Counted from the first letter of the stretch, positions 15,850 through 23,019 are shown. The stretch: 23,841 nt of DNA from Pseudomonadota bacterium (GCA_018896355.1 JAHIMW010000082.1:1-23841), one strand, 5' to 3'. Notes: generated from the letters alone by a model not told the origin. Numbers and translations are program-made.

Positions 15850-15917
15850 CGTTTCTCCCTGATTGAATTGAATGGCGAATCTTAATTCATGTGTACCACA
15901 AAATGACGAAAAAGGAA

Positions 15918-15949
15918 AAGTTCGGTAAGGTCCAAGTTCGGTAAGGCCC
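15918..15949. repeat. 16-bp tandem duplication
   Basis: AAGTTCGGTAAGGTCC is followed directly by AAGTTCGGTAAGGCCC, with one mismatch. It lies about 70 nt upstream of the lipoprotein start codon and could be an operator pair or replication slippage. Confidence 0.6.
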
Positions 15950-16258
15950 AAACAAATTCCGCCACGCTACCGTTCCTTCAGAGATCCAGGCCTATTTCCC
16001 CGTGACAGGTATATTCAGCTTACCCGCCTGTCGGGAAGTTTGTCTTGCCGCTGCAAGAGATTCCGGTTATAAATATATTCATTTTGAATACGGATCGTGT
16101 GAGGTGATCTTTCCTTTCCGTCGATGATACCGTGATGCTGGTCGGAAGTCCCGACTCCATCCGGGAAACGGCATCGCTCATGGGCGGGGGGTAAAAAACG
16201 AGCGATCAACAGCGAGCCTCATTTTTTTGACGGCTTGAAAAGAAATAAGGAGGAGAAT
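15950..16258. other. Divergent intergenic region between lipoprotein and LapA-domain genes
   Basis: Between the two divergent genes lie about 400 nt with the tandem duplication at 15918-15949, a possible TrkA-C remnant at 16108-16194, and the ribosome-binding site of the small LapA gene at about 16248-16255. No convincing promoter pair was found in either direction. Confidence 0.5.
16108..16194 (+). pseudogene. Possible remnant of a TrkA-C/RCK-type C-terminal domain
   Basis: The open frame ending at the TAA at 16192-16194 reads DDTVMLVGSPDSIRETASLM. This is the typical last strand and helix of TrkA-C domains (GDxLxLxGxPExIxxA). No start or preceding domain is present. The assignment is by motif only and the segment is short. 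Confidence 0.3.
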
Positions 16259-16483
16259 ATGAACATCCGATTAATCCTGGTGCTCGTCATTACAGGCATA
16301 ACGGTACTATTCATCACCCAGAATGTCTCCGTCGTCGAGGTGACTTTCCTTTTCTGGAGCATCTCCATGTCACGGGCGCTGCTGATATTTTTTACATTGG
16401 CGATCGGATTTGTTCTCGGGTGGTTTGTGCATAGTTATTTTGCGCATCGCCAGTCGAAGAATGATTTTTCCAATGAAATTTGA
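16259..16483 (+). CDS. LapA-domain (DUF1049) small membrane protein
   Basis: This is a 74-residue protein with two membrane helices: residues about 4-22 (LILVLVITGITVLFITQN) and about 38-58 (RALLIFFTLAIGFVLGWFVH). Between them is the family's NxxxVxVxFLFWxxxxS turn, and a short basic cytoplasmic tail follows. This matches lipopolysaccharide assembly protein A-type proteins, which in E. coli act with YciM in tuning lipopolysaccharide synthesis. The ATG at 16259 is chosen because AGGAGGAGA precedes it; an upstream in-frame ATG at 16235 lacks a site. It stands alone, convergent with the MscS-like gene. Confidence 0.8.
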   Translation: MNIRLILVLVITGITVLFITQNVSVVEVTFLFWSISMSRALLIFFTLAIGFVLGWFVHSYFAHRQSKNDFSNEI

Positions 16484-16509
16484 TCAAAGTTTGGATAGCA
16501 GTGATCAAA
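16479..16509. repeat. Inverted repeat between convergent genes
   Basis: TTTGATCA and TGATCAAA form an 8-bp inverted repeat with a 15-nt spacer. It starts at the end of the LapA gene and lies before the convergent MscS-like gene. There is no T-run, so it is at best a weak terminator. Confidence 0.25.
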
Positions 16510-16545
16510 CATAGTTGTTAAACTCGTCCCGGAATTCTTCAGAAA

Positions 16546-17220
16546 TCAACCTCCGCCATTCTCATTTTTATCATCTTCAGGCCCACTCTGCTTCTTGAAT
16601 GAAGCCTTTCCGTGCTTTGCCACCAAAACAACGGCAATGATGCCCAGCGTGATAAAGATCGTGGTAAAACCGATCGTCACAATATTGCCGGCAACATCCA
16701 GCTTAACAAGGGCCATCGCTGAAAACAGCACGATCAGCATGATCCTCGCATACATGCCTATTACCCTTGCCTGTTCAACATTTTCACGCAGCAATACCCT
16801 CAAAATGCCTGATGCCGCCCTCACTGCCACGAACCACCCAATGCCCAGGATGATCATGGCGGCTGCGGCCCGCGGGAACAGAGAAATCGCCTCGCCGAGG
16901 AGATCGGAAAGAAACTTCAGGTCCCACGCGATGAAAGCGAGATCGAGGAAAGCCAGAAGGATGAAGAAGTAAAACAGGTTCCCCAGGAAATTATAGAATC
17001 CATGCCGCACATCGGCCTTCGAAAAGGCCTTACCCCAGCGGAATTTGATCAGGAATCTTTCCAGTCGGAGTGCAATCGACACCTGGATGACGAGGCGCTT
17101 CACAAACCACGCCACCAGGAAACCAAGAACCAGCAGCGCCATACCGGCGATCAGCTTGGGGATGAACCCGACAAACTTGTTCGCCAGATCGAGAAACAGG
17201 ATCGGTAGTTTATTCTCCAT
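16546..17220 (-). CDS. MscS-family TM-helix protein lacking the channel beta domain
   Basis: This 224-residue membrane protein has several hydrophobic segments: about 22-42 (LIAGMALLVLGFLVAWFVKR), 78-98 (FFILLAFLDLAFIAW), 118-140 (AAAMIILGIGWFVAVRAASG), 152-172 and 180-200. The repeated pattern of a glycine/alanine-rich helix followed by basic residues matches the conserved TM-helix repeat of CmpX-like relatives of small mechanosensitive channels. The soluble beta domain of true MscS is absent, and a charged tail follows. Its first codons overlap the end of the APC-Usp gene by 11 nt, so it is probably co-translated with that transporter. A role in osmotic or membrane-tension response is plausible but not shown. 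Confidence 0.75.
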   Translation of the reverse strand: MENKLPILFLDLANKFVGFIPKLIAGMALLVLGFLVAWFVKRLVIQVSIALRLERFLIKFRWGKAFSKADVRHGFYNFLGNLFYFFILLAFLDLAFIAWDLKFLSDLLGEAISLFPRAAAAMIILGIGWFVAVRAASGILRVLLRENVEQARVIGMYARIMLIVLFSAMALVKLDVAGNIVTIGFTTIFITLGIIAVVLVAKHGKASFKKQSGPEDDKNENGGG

Positions 17221-19486
17221 CGTTCGGTTCTCCTTTTTTGGGTGATCTCAGCATCTCGGCCCAGAAGGACTTTTTTTCTTCATACTCCTTCACCCACAGG
17301 ACCGGACAAGCTACCTGCTCGGTGATCTCCTGGGTCAGCGACTTGCCGAAAACAAGATCTATAAAATCGCCCGACCTGCCGCCCATCAGGACGAGATCGA
17401 CCCCTTTCGATACATTGACGATCCCCTGCAGGACATCCTTTTCCCGGATGACGACGAGCGTCGCCGGGAGCGAGTACTCCTTGATCATCTCCCTGACCTG
17501 ACCGACCTTCTCCTCCCTCTCCGTCTTCGATGCGCCTCTTTCAAAGACGAGGGCCACTTTCAGCTTCGCATGGCAATAATCGGCCAGGGCCGGGGCGATT
17601 TCCATTGCGAGCCGGGTGTGGATGTTTGCCCCGAATGGAATCAGGATCGTGTGGATACGGTCCACATCAATCGTTCCATGCAAAACGGCGACCTCCGTCG
17701 GCGCTTTCTGAATCACCGTATCGATGAGGGATGAAAAGACCCTGTCCATAAAGTCGGGATTCTGCTGCCGGCCGATGACGATGAAATTGCAATTCTCTTC
17801 GGCGGCCATGTCGATGATGCCCTGGGAAATGCGATGCGTGACCTTGATCACGGCACGCGCCGGGACCTCGGCCTTTTCGGCCATAAACTCCAGCTCGGAG
17901 ATACTTTCCCGTTCAAGTTCCGCTGCACCCAGACCGGACCGGAGTTTCTTGCCTTCGCGGACTTCGACCAAATGGAGAAAGATGAGCTCGGCTTCGTGTT
18001 TTTTTGCAATCGCAAGCGCAATATGCGTCAGGCTGGTCATCGTCCTCGGGCTCGCCAGGCAGACCAGAATGCTGTAATCCTGCCTCTCGATCCGTTCCAG
18101 GGTCTTGATCTTCTGAACATGGAGCACTTCCCGTTGGGCGGCATATCCTTTATAGGTTAAGAGCCCGCCCCCGATCCATACGGCCGTTACAATCCATGCG
18201 ATCATGCTGTAATTGAACATGTACACGGCAAGGAACAGCAGCATCATAATGCCCACGATGGAAAGAAAAGGGAAAAGCGGTACGGAAAACCCCCGCTTCA
18301 GGTCTGGTCTTTTCTTCCGCAATTGAATCATAGCGATATTGACCTGCAGGAAAAGAAGCAGGAACATGATGTCGGCGGCGCTGGCCACGTCCTCGATGGG
18401 CAGGGAGAGGACGATGAGAATGACGATCACCAGTGACATCAGGATTGACCAATGGGGCGTAAAATTCTTGGAATGGACCTTGCCAAAAAAGGCGGGGAAG
18501 TTGCGGTCCCGGCCCATCGCAAAGGCAACGCGGGAAGAGGAATAGATCGTGGCATTGAGGGCCGACATCGTGGAGATCAGGCCGCCGAACAGGATCATCA
18601 CCCCGCCGCCCGAGAAGAAATTCCGCGCCACCTCAACCAAGGCAAGCTCTTTGTGCAGCGCCAGATAATCCCAGGGGGTCATCCCGGCGGCAGGATTCAC
18701 CGTGGCGAGGGCGGTCACGGTAATCAAGAGGTAAATTGGGACCACGATCAGCAGGGACAAGAAGACCGCCCTCGGAATATTCTTCTCCGGGTTCTTGATC
18801 TCCTCGGAACTCTGCGCGATGACCTCGAAGCCCTGGAAGGCGATGAACGTGAGACCCATGGCCTTGAAGACGCCTCCCATTCCATTGGCCATGAAGGGGC
18901 TGAAACGTCCCATCCAATCGCCTTGGCTGAACATCATCTCCAGGCCGAATCCGATAAAGATCAGCAGGATGACGATCTTCCCCATCGTCACCAGATTCCC
19001 GATCTTGCCGGTTTCAGAGGCACCCCGGAAATTGATGTAGGCAAAGAGGACCGCGATGCCGGTGGCCAGCAGCTTCTCCGGGGAAATGAATCCCCAGTGC
19101 GGTATCGCCAAACCGATCTCGTTCAGGACGTGCCCAAAATAGGCGCCGAAGCCCAGCGCATAGAGGCTGCATGCCACCGCATGGGCAAACCAGTCCATCC
19201 ATCCGGACAGGAAGCCGTTCCATTTGGGGAGTCCTTCCTTGACCCAGAGATAACCGCCGCCGGCGGTGTGAAAGCAGGAACCCAGTTCGGCATAGGACAT
19301 GGCCGTCAGAAGGGCAACGATCCCGTTCAGGGCAAAGGCAAGAATCAGCGCCGGACCGGCAACGCCGGCGGCGATACCGATCAAAACGAAGATTCCCGCT
19401 CCGATCATTGCCCCGACGCCGATCATGGTGGCGTCCATGAGGCCCATCTCCCGGCTCAGACGTACTTCGGTTTCAAATTTTTTCAT
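17210..19486 (-). CDS. APC-superfamily permease with two C-terminal universal stress protein domains
   Basis: The 758-residue protein combines a 12-helix amino acid/polyamine/organocation permease (residues about 10-440) with two cytoplasmic Usp domains (about 460-610 and 612-735). The permease has the family start GVGAMIGAGIFVLIG, the TM3 block SYAELGSCFHTAGGGYLWVK, and FIAFQGFEVIAQSSEEIKNP at TM6. The second Usp domain keeps a nucleotide-loop-like MGGRSGDFIDLVFGKS. The first has IGRQQNPDFMDRVFSS and lacks the second glycine. Fusions of this kind are known among transporters of cationic amino acids and related solutes; the substrate is not evident. The start ATG overlaps the stop of the BrkB remnant frame. 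Confidence 0.9.
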   Translation of the reverse strand: MKKFETEVRLSREMGLMDATMIGVGAMIGAGIFVLIGIAAGVAGPALILAFALNGIVALLTAMSYAELGSCFHTAGGGYLWVKEGLPKWNGFLSGWMDWFAHAVACSLYALGFGAYFGHVLNEIGLAIPHWGFISPEKLLATGIAVLFAYINFRGASETGKIGNLVTMGKIVILLIFIGFGLEMMFSQGDWMGRFSPFMANGMGGVFKAMGLTFIAFQGFEVIAQSSEEIKNPEKNIPRAVFLSLLIVVPIYLLITVTALATVNPAAGMTPWDYLALHKELALVEVARNFFSGGGVMILFGGLISTMSALNATIYSSSRVAFAMGRDRNFPAFFGKVHSKNFTPHWSILMSLVIVILIVLSLPIEDVASAADIMFLLLFLQVNIAMIQLRKKRPDLKRGFSVPLFPFLSIVGIMMLLFLAVYMFNYSMIAWIVTAVWIGGGLLTYKGYAAQREVLHVQKIKTLERIERQDYSILVCLASPRTMTSLTHIALAIAKKHEAELIFLHLVEVREGKKLRSGLGAAELERESISELEFMAEKAEVPARAVIKVTHRISQGIIDMAAEENCNFIVIGRQQNPDFMDRVFSSLIDTVIQKAPTEVAVLHGTIDVDRIHTILIPFGANIHTRLAMEIAPALADYCHAKLKVALVFERGASKTEREEKVGQVREMIKEYSLPATLVVIREKDVLQGIVNVSKGVDLVLMGGRSGDFIDLVFGKSLTQEITEQVACPVLWVKEYEEKKSFWAEMLRSPKKGEPNDGE

Positions 19487-19517
19487 GATTCCTGTCCACT
19501 TTTTTCAGCGAAGATTA

Positions 19518-19606
19518 CCCGTGGTGAAACATCAAAAGTGCAGACAATCTCGGCGCCAATGATAAATATGCAGGCCGCATGATATATCCATAGAAAAAAA
19601 TAACAA
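19518..19606 (-). pseudogene. Frameshifted 3' fragment of a second YihY/BrkB gene
   Basis: These roughly 90 nt match the last 90 nt of the intact BrkB-family gene (13131-13220) in the same orientation, with a handful of mismatches and a 1-nt gap in the segment encoding the last helix. In the remnant the frame still reads WIYHAACIFIIGAEIVCTF, as in the intact protein. The gap shifts the frame upstream, and the normal stop is replaced by an extension that ends at the ATG of the APC-Usp gene. Similarity stops sharply at about 19607. It now forms part of the leader of the APC-Usp gene. Confidence 0.75.
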
Positions 19607-19644
19607 GAATCGAAACGTCCCTTTTTAGTCACTCCCCCGGTAAC

Positions 19645-19673
19645 ATTTTATTTGAGGCAATTCGCCTGTTGAA
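19645..19673 (-). promoter_or_regulatory. Promoter for the APC-Usp transporter
   Basis: On the minus strand TTCAAC (19673-19668) and TAAAAT (19650-19645) are 17 nt apart, about 160 nt before the start codon. The resulting leader would include the BrkB remnant. The spacer holds AGGC-GAATT-GCCT, a short inverted repeat. Confidence 0.4.
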
Positions 19674-19680
19674 AAGCCCC

Positions 19681-19709
19681 TTGTCGGAAGCGCTCGGGTA
19701 TGCCATAAT
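19681..19709 (+). promoter_or_regulatory. Sigma70-type promoter for gpmA
   Basis: TTGTCG (19681-19686) and CATAAT (19704-19709) have 17-nt spacing and an extended -10 TGC just before the -10 hexamer. They lie about 70 nt before the gpmA start codon. It is back to back with the APC-Usp promoter. Confidence 0.55.
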
Positions 19710-19778
19710 CATGCCGCCTCGGTCGGGGCAGCGTCGGATTTCTTCAAAATGCACTCATTTTTCAAAGGGGGAAAAGAG

Positions 19779-20528
19779 ATGATCCGTCTGGTGATGCTGC
19801 GTCATGGGGAGAGCGCGTGGAATCTCGAGAACCGTTTCACCGGCTGGACCGATGTGGACCTTACCGAACAGGGGGTACGCGAGGCGCATCAGGCGGGGCG
19901 GCTCCTCCGGGAGGGGGGATACTTCTTCGATTTGGCCCATACGTCGGTCCTCAAGCGTGCGATCCGGACGCTCTGGATAACCATCGACGAGATGGACCTG
20001 ATGTGGATACCTGTCTATCGCTCCTGGCGGCTGAACGAGCGCCACTACGGCGCCCTTCAGGGGCTGAACAAGCGGGAGACGGCCGAGAAATACGGGATGG
20101 AACAGGTCCACATCTGGCGGCGGAGCTATGACACCCCGCCCCCGATCCTCGACGATGCGGACGAACGTTTTCCGGGGCGGGATCCCCGTTACGCGGGCCT
20201 CAAGCCCGGGGAGGCGCCCCGGAGTGAATCGCTCCGGATGACGCTCGAACGGGTCCTTCCCTACTGGCATGAAACCATCGTCCCGGATCTCCGCGCGGGC
20301 AAGCGGATCCTGATTGCGGCGCACGGGAACAGCATGCGGGCGCTGGTGAAGTATCTGGACAAGATCCCCGATGAGGTGATCACGGAGCTGAACATTCCGA
20401 CGGGGGTCCCCCTCGTCTATGAACTGGACGACCACCTCCGCGCACTGAACCACTACTACCTCGGTGATCCGGAGGCCATCACGAAGGCCACCGCGTCGGT
20501 GGCGGGGCAATTGTCCGGGAAGATGTAA
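19779..20528 (+). CDS. gpmA: 2,3-bisphosphoglycerate-dependent phosphoglycerate mutase
   Basis: This 249-residue histidine-phosphatase superfamily enzyme interconverts 3- and 2-phosphoglycerate through a phosphohistidine. The signature LRHGESAWNLENRFTGWTDV starts at residue 7 with the phospho-acceptor His9. LNERHYGALQGLNKRETAEKYG follows, seen as the segment around ERHYGALQG. The second active-site histidine is in AAHGNSMRALVKYL near residue 184. The length equals the usual GpmA. The ATG at 19779 is chosen because it follows AAAGGGGG and starts at the conserved beta strand; an ATG at 19749 would add ten unconserved residues. Fumarase subunit genes follow after 19 nt, so they may share a transcript. 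Confidence 0.95.
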   Translation: MIRLVMLRHGESAWNLENRFTGWTDVDLTEQGVREAHQAGRLLREGGYFFDLAHTSVLKRAIRTLWITIDEMDLMWIPVYRSWRLNERHYGALQGLNKRETAEKYGMEQVHIWRRSYDTPPPILDDADERFPGRDPRYAGLKPGEAPRSESLRMTLERVLPYWHETIVPDLRAGKRILIAAHGNSMRALVKYLDKIPDEVITELNIPTGVPLVYELDDHLRALNHYYLGDPEAITKATASVAGQLSGKM

Positions 20529-20547
20529 ACCAAGGAAAGGCGGCATC

Positions 20548-21393
20548 ATGCGAGAAATCGATTCAAAAATGGTGACGGAAACCATTTCCACCCTTCTTCA
20601 GGATGGCTGTTACCGCCTCTCGGATGACGTGATCACGGCCCTCCGGAAGGCATATCAAAGAGAAGAGTCCCCGGCGGCCCGCAACGTGCTTGCCAAATTG
20701 CTGGAAAACGCGGAAGCCGCGGACCGGGATGAAATTCCTTTATGCCAGGATACGGGCATGGCCGTCGTCTTTCTGGAACTGGGGCAGGATCTGCATATCA
20801 TCGGGGGCGATCTTTACGAGGCCGTTCAGGAGGGCACGCGTCATGCGTATGACCGGGGATACCTGCGCAAATCGGTCGTTGACAAGCCATTTTCGGCAAG
20901 AACAAACACCCGGGACAATACGCCGGCGGTGATCCATACCTCCATTGTACCGGGCGAAAAGCTCAAAATTACGGCGCTCTCGAAAGGGTTTGGCAGTGAG
21001 AACATGAGCCGCCTTGCGATGTTGACCCCTGCCGGAGGGCGGCAGGGGGTGATCGATTTTGTCGTGAAGTGCGTCGATGAGGCCGGCGCCAACCCCTGTC
21101 CGCCTGTGATCGTCGGCGTTGGAATCGGGGGGAGTGCGGAAAAATGCATGCTGCTGGCCAAACAGGCCCTGCTGCGCAGGGTAGGAGATCCTCACCCCGA
21201 TTCCGAGATTGCCGAACTTGAAGGCGGGATATTGAACCGCGTCAATGATCTGGGGATCGGGGCCATGGGCTACGGGGGGAGGATCACCGCCCTGGCCGTC
21301 CATGTCGAGGTCTTTCCGACGCACATCGCGAGTCTTCCGGTGGCGGTCAATCTTCAATGTCACAGTGTCCGACACAGGGAAGCAACCCTCTGA
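20548..21393 (+). CDS. Class I fumarate hydratase, alpha subunit
   Basis: This 281-residue protein corresponds to the N-terminal half of iron-sulfur fumarases. It hydrates fumarate to malate together with the beta subunit and carries the 4Fe-4S cluster. Conserved features are IPLCQDTGMAVVFLELG (first cluster cysteine), FGSENMSRL, ANPCPPVIVGVGIGGSAEKC (further cysteines) and a LGIGAMGYGGRITALAVHVE block, then THIASLPVAVNLQCH near the end. The ATG follows GGAAAGG; a longer in-frame ORF extends back into gpmA without a site. The L-tartrate dehydratase alpha subunit is closely related and cannot be excluded by sequence alone. The beta subunit gene follows directly. Confidence 0.9.
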   Translation: MREIDSKMVTETISTLLQDGCYRLSDDVITALRKAYQREESPAARNVLAKLLENAEAADRDEIPLCQDTGMAVVFLELGQDLHIIGGDLYEAVQEGTRHAYDRGYLRKSVVDKPFSARTNTRDNTPAVIHTSIVPGEKLKITALSKGFGSENMSRLAMLTPAGGRQGVIDFVVKCVDEAGANPCPPVIVGVGIGGSAEKCMLLAKQALLRRVGDPHPDSEIAELEGGILNRVNDLGIGAMGYGGRITALAVHVEVFPTHIASLPVAVNLQCHSVRHREATL

Positions 21394-21413
21394 AGAAAGA
21401 CAGGAGAAAACCA

Positions 21414-22016
21414 TTGCCCCCGATGAAAACCATCTCAATGATTCCAAGAAGCGTACAACTCCCGTTGTCCGATGATGTCGCCGAAACCCTGCATGCGGGC
21501 GACGAGCTGCTGCTGACGGGGGTGATGTACGTCGGACGGGATGCGGCCCATAAACGGATGATCGAAACCCTGGAGGCAGGGGAGAAGCTTCCCGTTGATT
21601 TGAAGGGGCAGACCATCTATTTCATGGGTCCGACTCCTGCACGACCGGGGAAAATCATCGGATCCGCCGGCCCGACGTCCAGTTACCGGATGGACTTCTA
21701 CTCCCCCCGGCTCATGGCCGAGGGGCTGAAAGGGATGATCGGCAAGGGGATGCGCTCCCTGGAGGTGAAGGCAGCGATGAATCAATATAAAGCCGTTTAT
21801 CTCGGCGCCATCGGCGGCGCGGGCGCCCTCCTCTCCGGGTGCATCAAGAAGGTTGAGGTTGTCGCCTATGACGATCTGGGGACAGAGGCCCTTCGGCGAA
21901 TCGTCGTCCATGAATTTCCGGTAACGGTGGTCAATGACATCTACGGCGGTGACATATACGAACAGGGGAGAGCGCAATTTAGAATTGCTGCTCCCCATCC
22001 AGCCGCCGTCCAGTAG
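21414..22016 (+). CDS. Class I fumarate hydratase, beta subunit
   Basis: This protein of about 200 residues matches the C-terminal half of class I fumarases. It has VQLPLSDDVAETLHAGDELL at the start and GVMYVGRDAAHKRM, which supplies active-site residues. IYFMGPTPARPG, then GPTSSYRMD, the block YLGAIGGAGALLSGCIKKVE and EFPVTVVNDIYGGDIY complete the family pattern. The TTG at 21414 is favoured as start since AGGAG lies 7 nt before it; the ATG at 21423 would be 16 nt from that site. It lies 20 nt after the alpha gene. The operon feeds the malate/fumarate part of the citric acid cycle. Confidence 0.9.
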   Translation: MPPMKTISMIPRSVQLPLSDDVAETLHAGDELLLTGVMYVGRDAAHKRMIETLEAGEKLPVDLKGQTIYFMGPTPARPGKIIGSAGPTSSYRMDFYSPRLMAEGLKGMIGKGMRSLEVKAAMNQYKAVYLGAIGGAGALLSGCIKKVEVVAYDDLGTEALRRIVVHEFPVTVVNDIYGGDIYEQGRAQFRIAAPHPAAVQ

Positions 22017-22110
22017 AAAATCAACAACGATCTTGTCCGACGCGATGCCGAAGTCGGAACCCACCTTCAGGGTCTCGCAGGCCGCGAGTAAAACAGGTGG
22101 TCGCCGGTTG
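22015..22110 (-). other. Possible unidentified coding remnant between fumarase and CMD genes
   Basis: On the minus strand, just downstream of the CMD stop and in a different frame, the segment reads LAACETLKVGSDFGIASDKI with codons ending mostly in G or C. This looks like once-coding sequence. No family is recognised, and no start or full domain is present. Confidence 0.2.
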
Positions 22111-22494
22111 TCATTGGCCGCCGTCCATCTCGGCAAAGACCTCTTTCGCGACGCGCATCGCGTCGAGTGCGGCGGGAACCCCGCAATAGATGGCGCTCTG
22201 CAGGAAGACCTCCATCAACTCGTCCCTGGTCAGGCCATTGTTCAGAGCCCCGCGCACATGCAGCTTGATTTCGTGCGGACGGTTCAGGGCCGTGAGCATA
22301 GCGAGGTTGAGGAAGCTTCGCGTTCTACGGTCGAGGCCCGGCCGGGTCCAGATCTCGCCCCAGCAGTATTCGGTCACCAGTTCTTGCAGCGGGCGGGTGA
22401 ACTCATCGGCCGCGCGAAGCGACTTTTCGACGTGTTCGGCCCCCAAAACGGCCTTTCTGACAGCCAATCCTTCTTCGTAGCGTTTCTTGTCCAT
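22111..22494 (-). CDS. Carboxymuconolactone decarboxylase (CMD) family protein
   Basis: This is a 127-residue, all-helical, cofactor-free protein of the PcaC/CMD type, normally a hexamer. Family landmarks are FTRPLQELVTEYCWGEIWTR (about 32-51), with the conserved EYCWG, then LDRRTRSFLNLAMLTAL, HEIKLHVRGALNNGLTRDE, and the late block EVFLQSAIYCGVPAALDAMR. It has one Cys in EYCWG and one in IYCG, not the CxxC of the AhpD peroxidase type. The true PcaC opens 4-carboxymuconolactone in protocatechuate breakdown; in anaerobes such genes often have an unknown substrate. The start follows GAGGAGGAG. Its promoter appears to lie in the inverted-repeat element immediately upstream. Confidence 0.9.
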   Translation of the reverse strand: MDKKRYEEGLAVRKAVLGAEHVEKSLRAADEFTRPLQELVTEYCWGEIWTRPGLDRRTRSFLNLAMLTALNRPHEIKLHVRGALNNGLTRDELMEVFLQSAIYCGVPAALDAMRVAKEVFAEMDGGQ

Positions 22495-22526
22495 TGTTAT
22501 GGCTCCTCCTCGTTGTCTCGTTAAAG

Positions 22527-22556
22527 TTATTACTCCGGCAACAATATATATGTCAA
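22527..22556 (-). promoter_or_regulatory. Outward-facing promoter in the inverted-repeat element, driving the CMD gene
   Basis: On the minus strand a perfect -35 TTGACA (22556-22551) inside the element and TAATAA (22532-22527) are separated by 18 nt. The -10 spans the element's terminal repeat and two flanking bases. The predicted transcript begins about 25 nt before the CMD start codon. Confidence 0.5.
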
Positions 22557-22650
22557 ATCCGTCATTCCCGCGAAAGCGGGAATCCAGAACAGGACTGGAT
22601 GCCGGATCAAGTCCGGCATGACATTCTATACATTTGATCGCCGGAGTAAT
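22529..22650. mobile_element. MITE-like 122-bp element with terminal inverted repeats and two internal hairpins
   Basis: The perfect 11-bp inverted repeats ATTACTCCGGC (22529-22539) and GCCGGAGTAAT (22640-22650) bound a non-coding core. The core holds GTCATTCCCGCGAAAGCGGG, forming one hairpin, ATCCAG paired with CTGGAT, and TGCCGGATCAAGTCCGGCATGAC-like second hairpin (TGCCGGA with TCCGGCA). The outer GTCAT pairs with ATGAC. No clear target-site duplication is visible. The core resembles short palindromic intergenic repeats widespread in proteobacteria. Whether it is mobile, or a REP/BIME-type repeat, depends on finding other copies. Confidence 0.65.
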
Positions 22651-22930
22651 CGCAAGCTTGAAGGTTTCGCATCTCCTGGCCGCTGTTTTCGACGCCCTCC
22701 GTTATTCCAGGGCCACGGTGGGCGCCGCCCTTCACCGTGTCGAACAGATGGTCCTCGACAGAATCATCGTCCCCCAGCGCGGCGTTGAAGCCGCCCTGGG
22801 CCGCCCCGCTGTGCGAGCGGGTGGGGTAAATCTTGCTGATGACGGCCACGTCCGTTCCGGGCGGCGCCTCCACAGCGGCCATCAGTCCCGTCAGTCCCCC
22901 GCCGACGATGACAATATCATGAAAAATCAT
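22607..22930 (-). pseudogene. Truncated succinate dehydrogenase/fumarate reductase flavoprotein subunit
   Basis: The first about 68 residues match SdhA/FrdA: IVIVGGGLTGLMAAVEA is the FAD dinucleotide fold, and ISKIYPTRSHSGAAQGGFNA contains the His40 that normally binds FAD covalently. DDDSVEDHLFDTVKG follows. After this the similarity ends abruptly, about 76 nt before the inverted-repeat element, and the frame runs on with unrelated residues into a TGA inside that element. Normal subunits have about 570-650 residues, so catalytic and capping domains are lost. The start has GAGG upstream, so it may be transcribed, but a functional enzyme is not expected. The neighbouring fumarase genes would be its natural metabolic partners. 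Confidence 0.75.
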
Positions 22931-23019
22931 CGACAGTTACCTCTTATGTCCGATTCCCACTCTAATGCCGGATGCAAACTTGATGAAACCCTCATGACGG
23001 CCTTCCGTCACAAAGGACA

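Noticed and set aside
18452..19582. Plus-strand open frame (376 codons) opposite the APC permease
   Set aside because: The product is a charged low-complexity sequence without a family match, while the opposite strand encodes a clear 12-helix permease.
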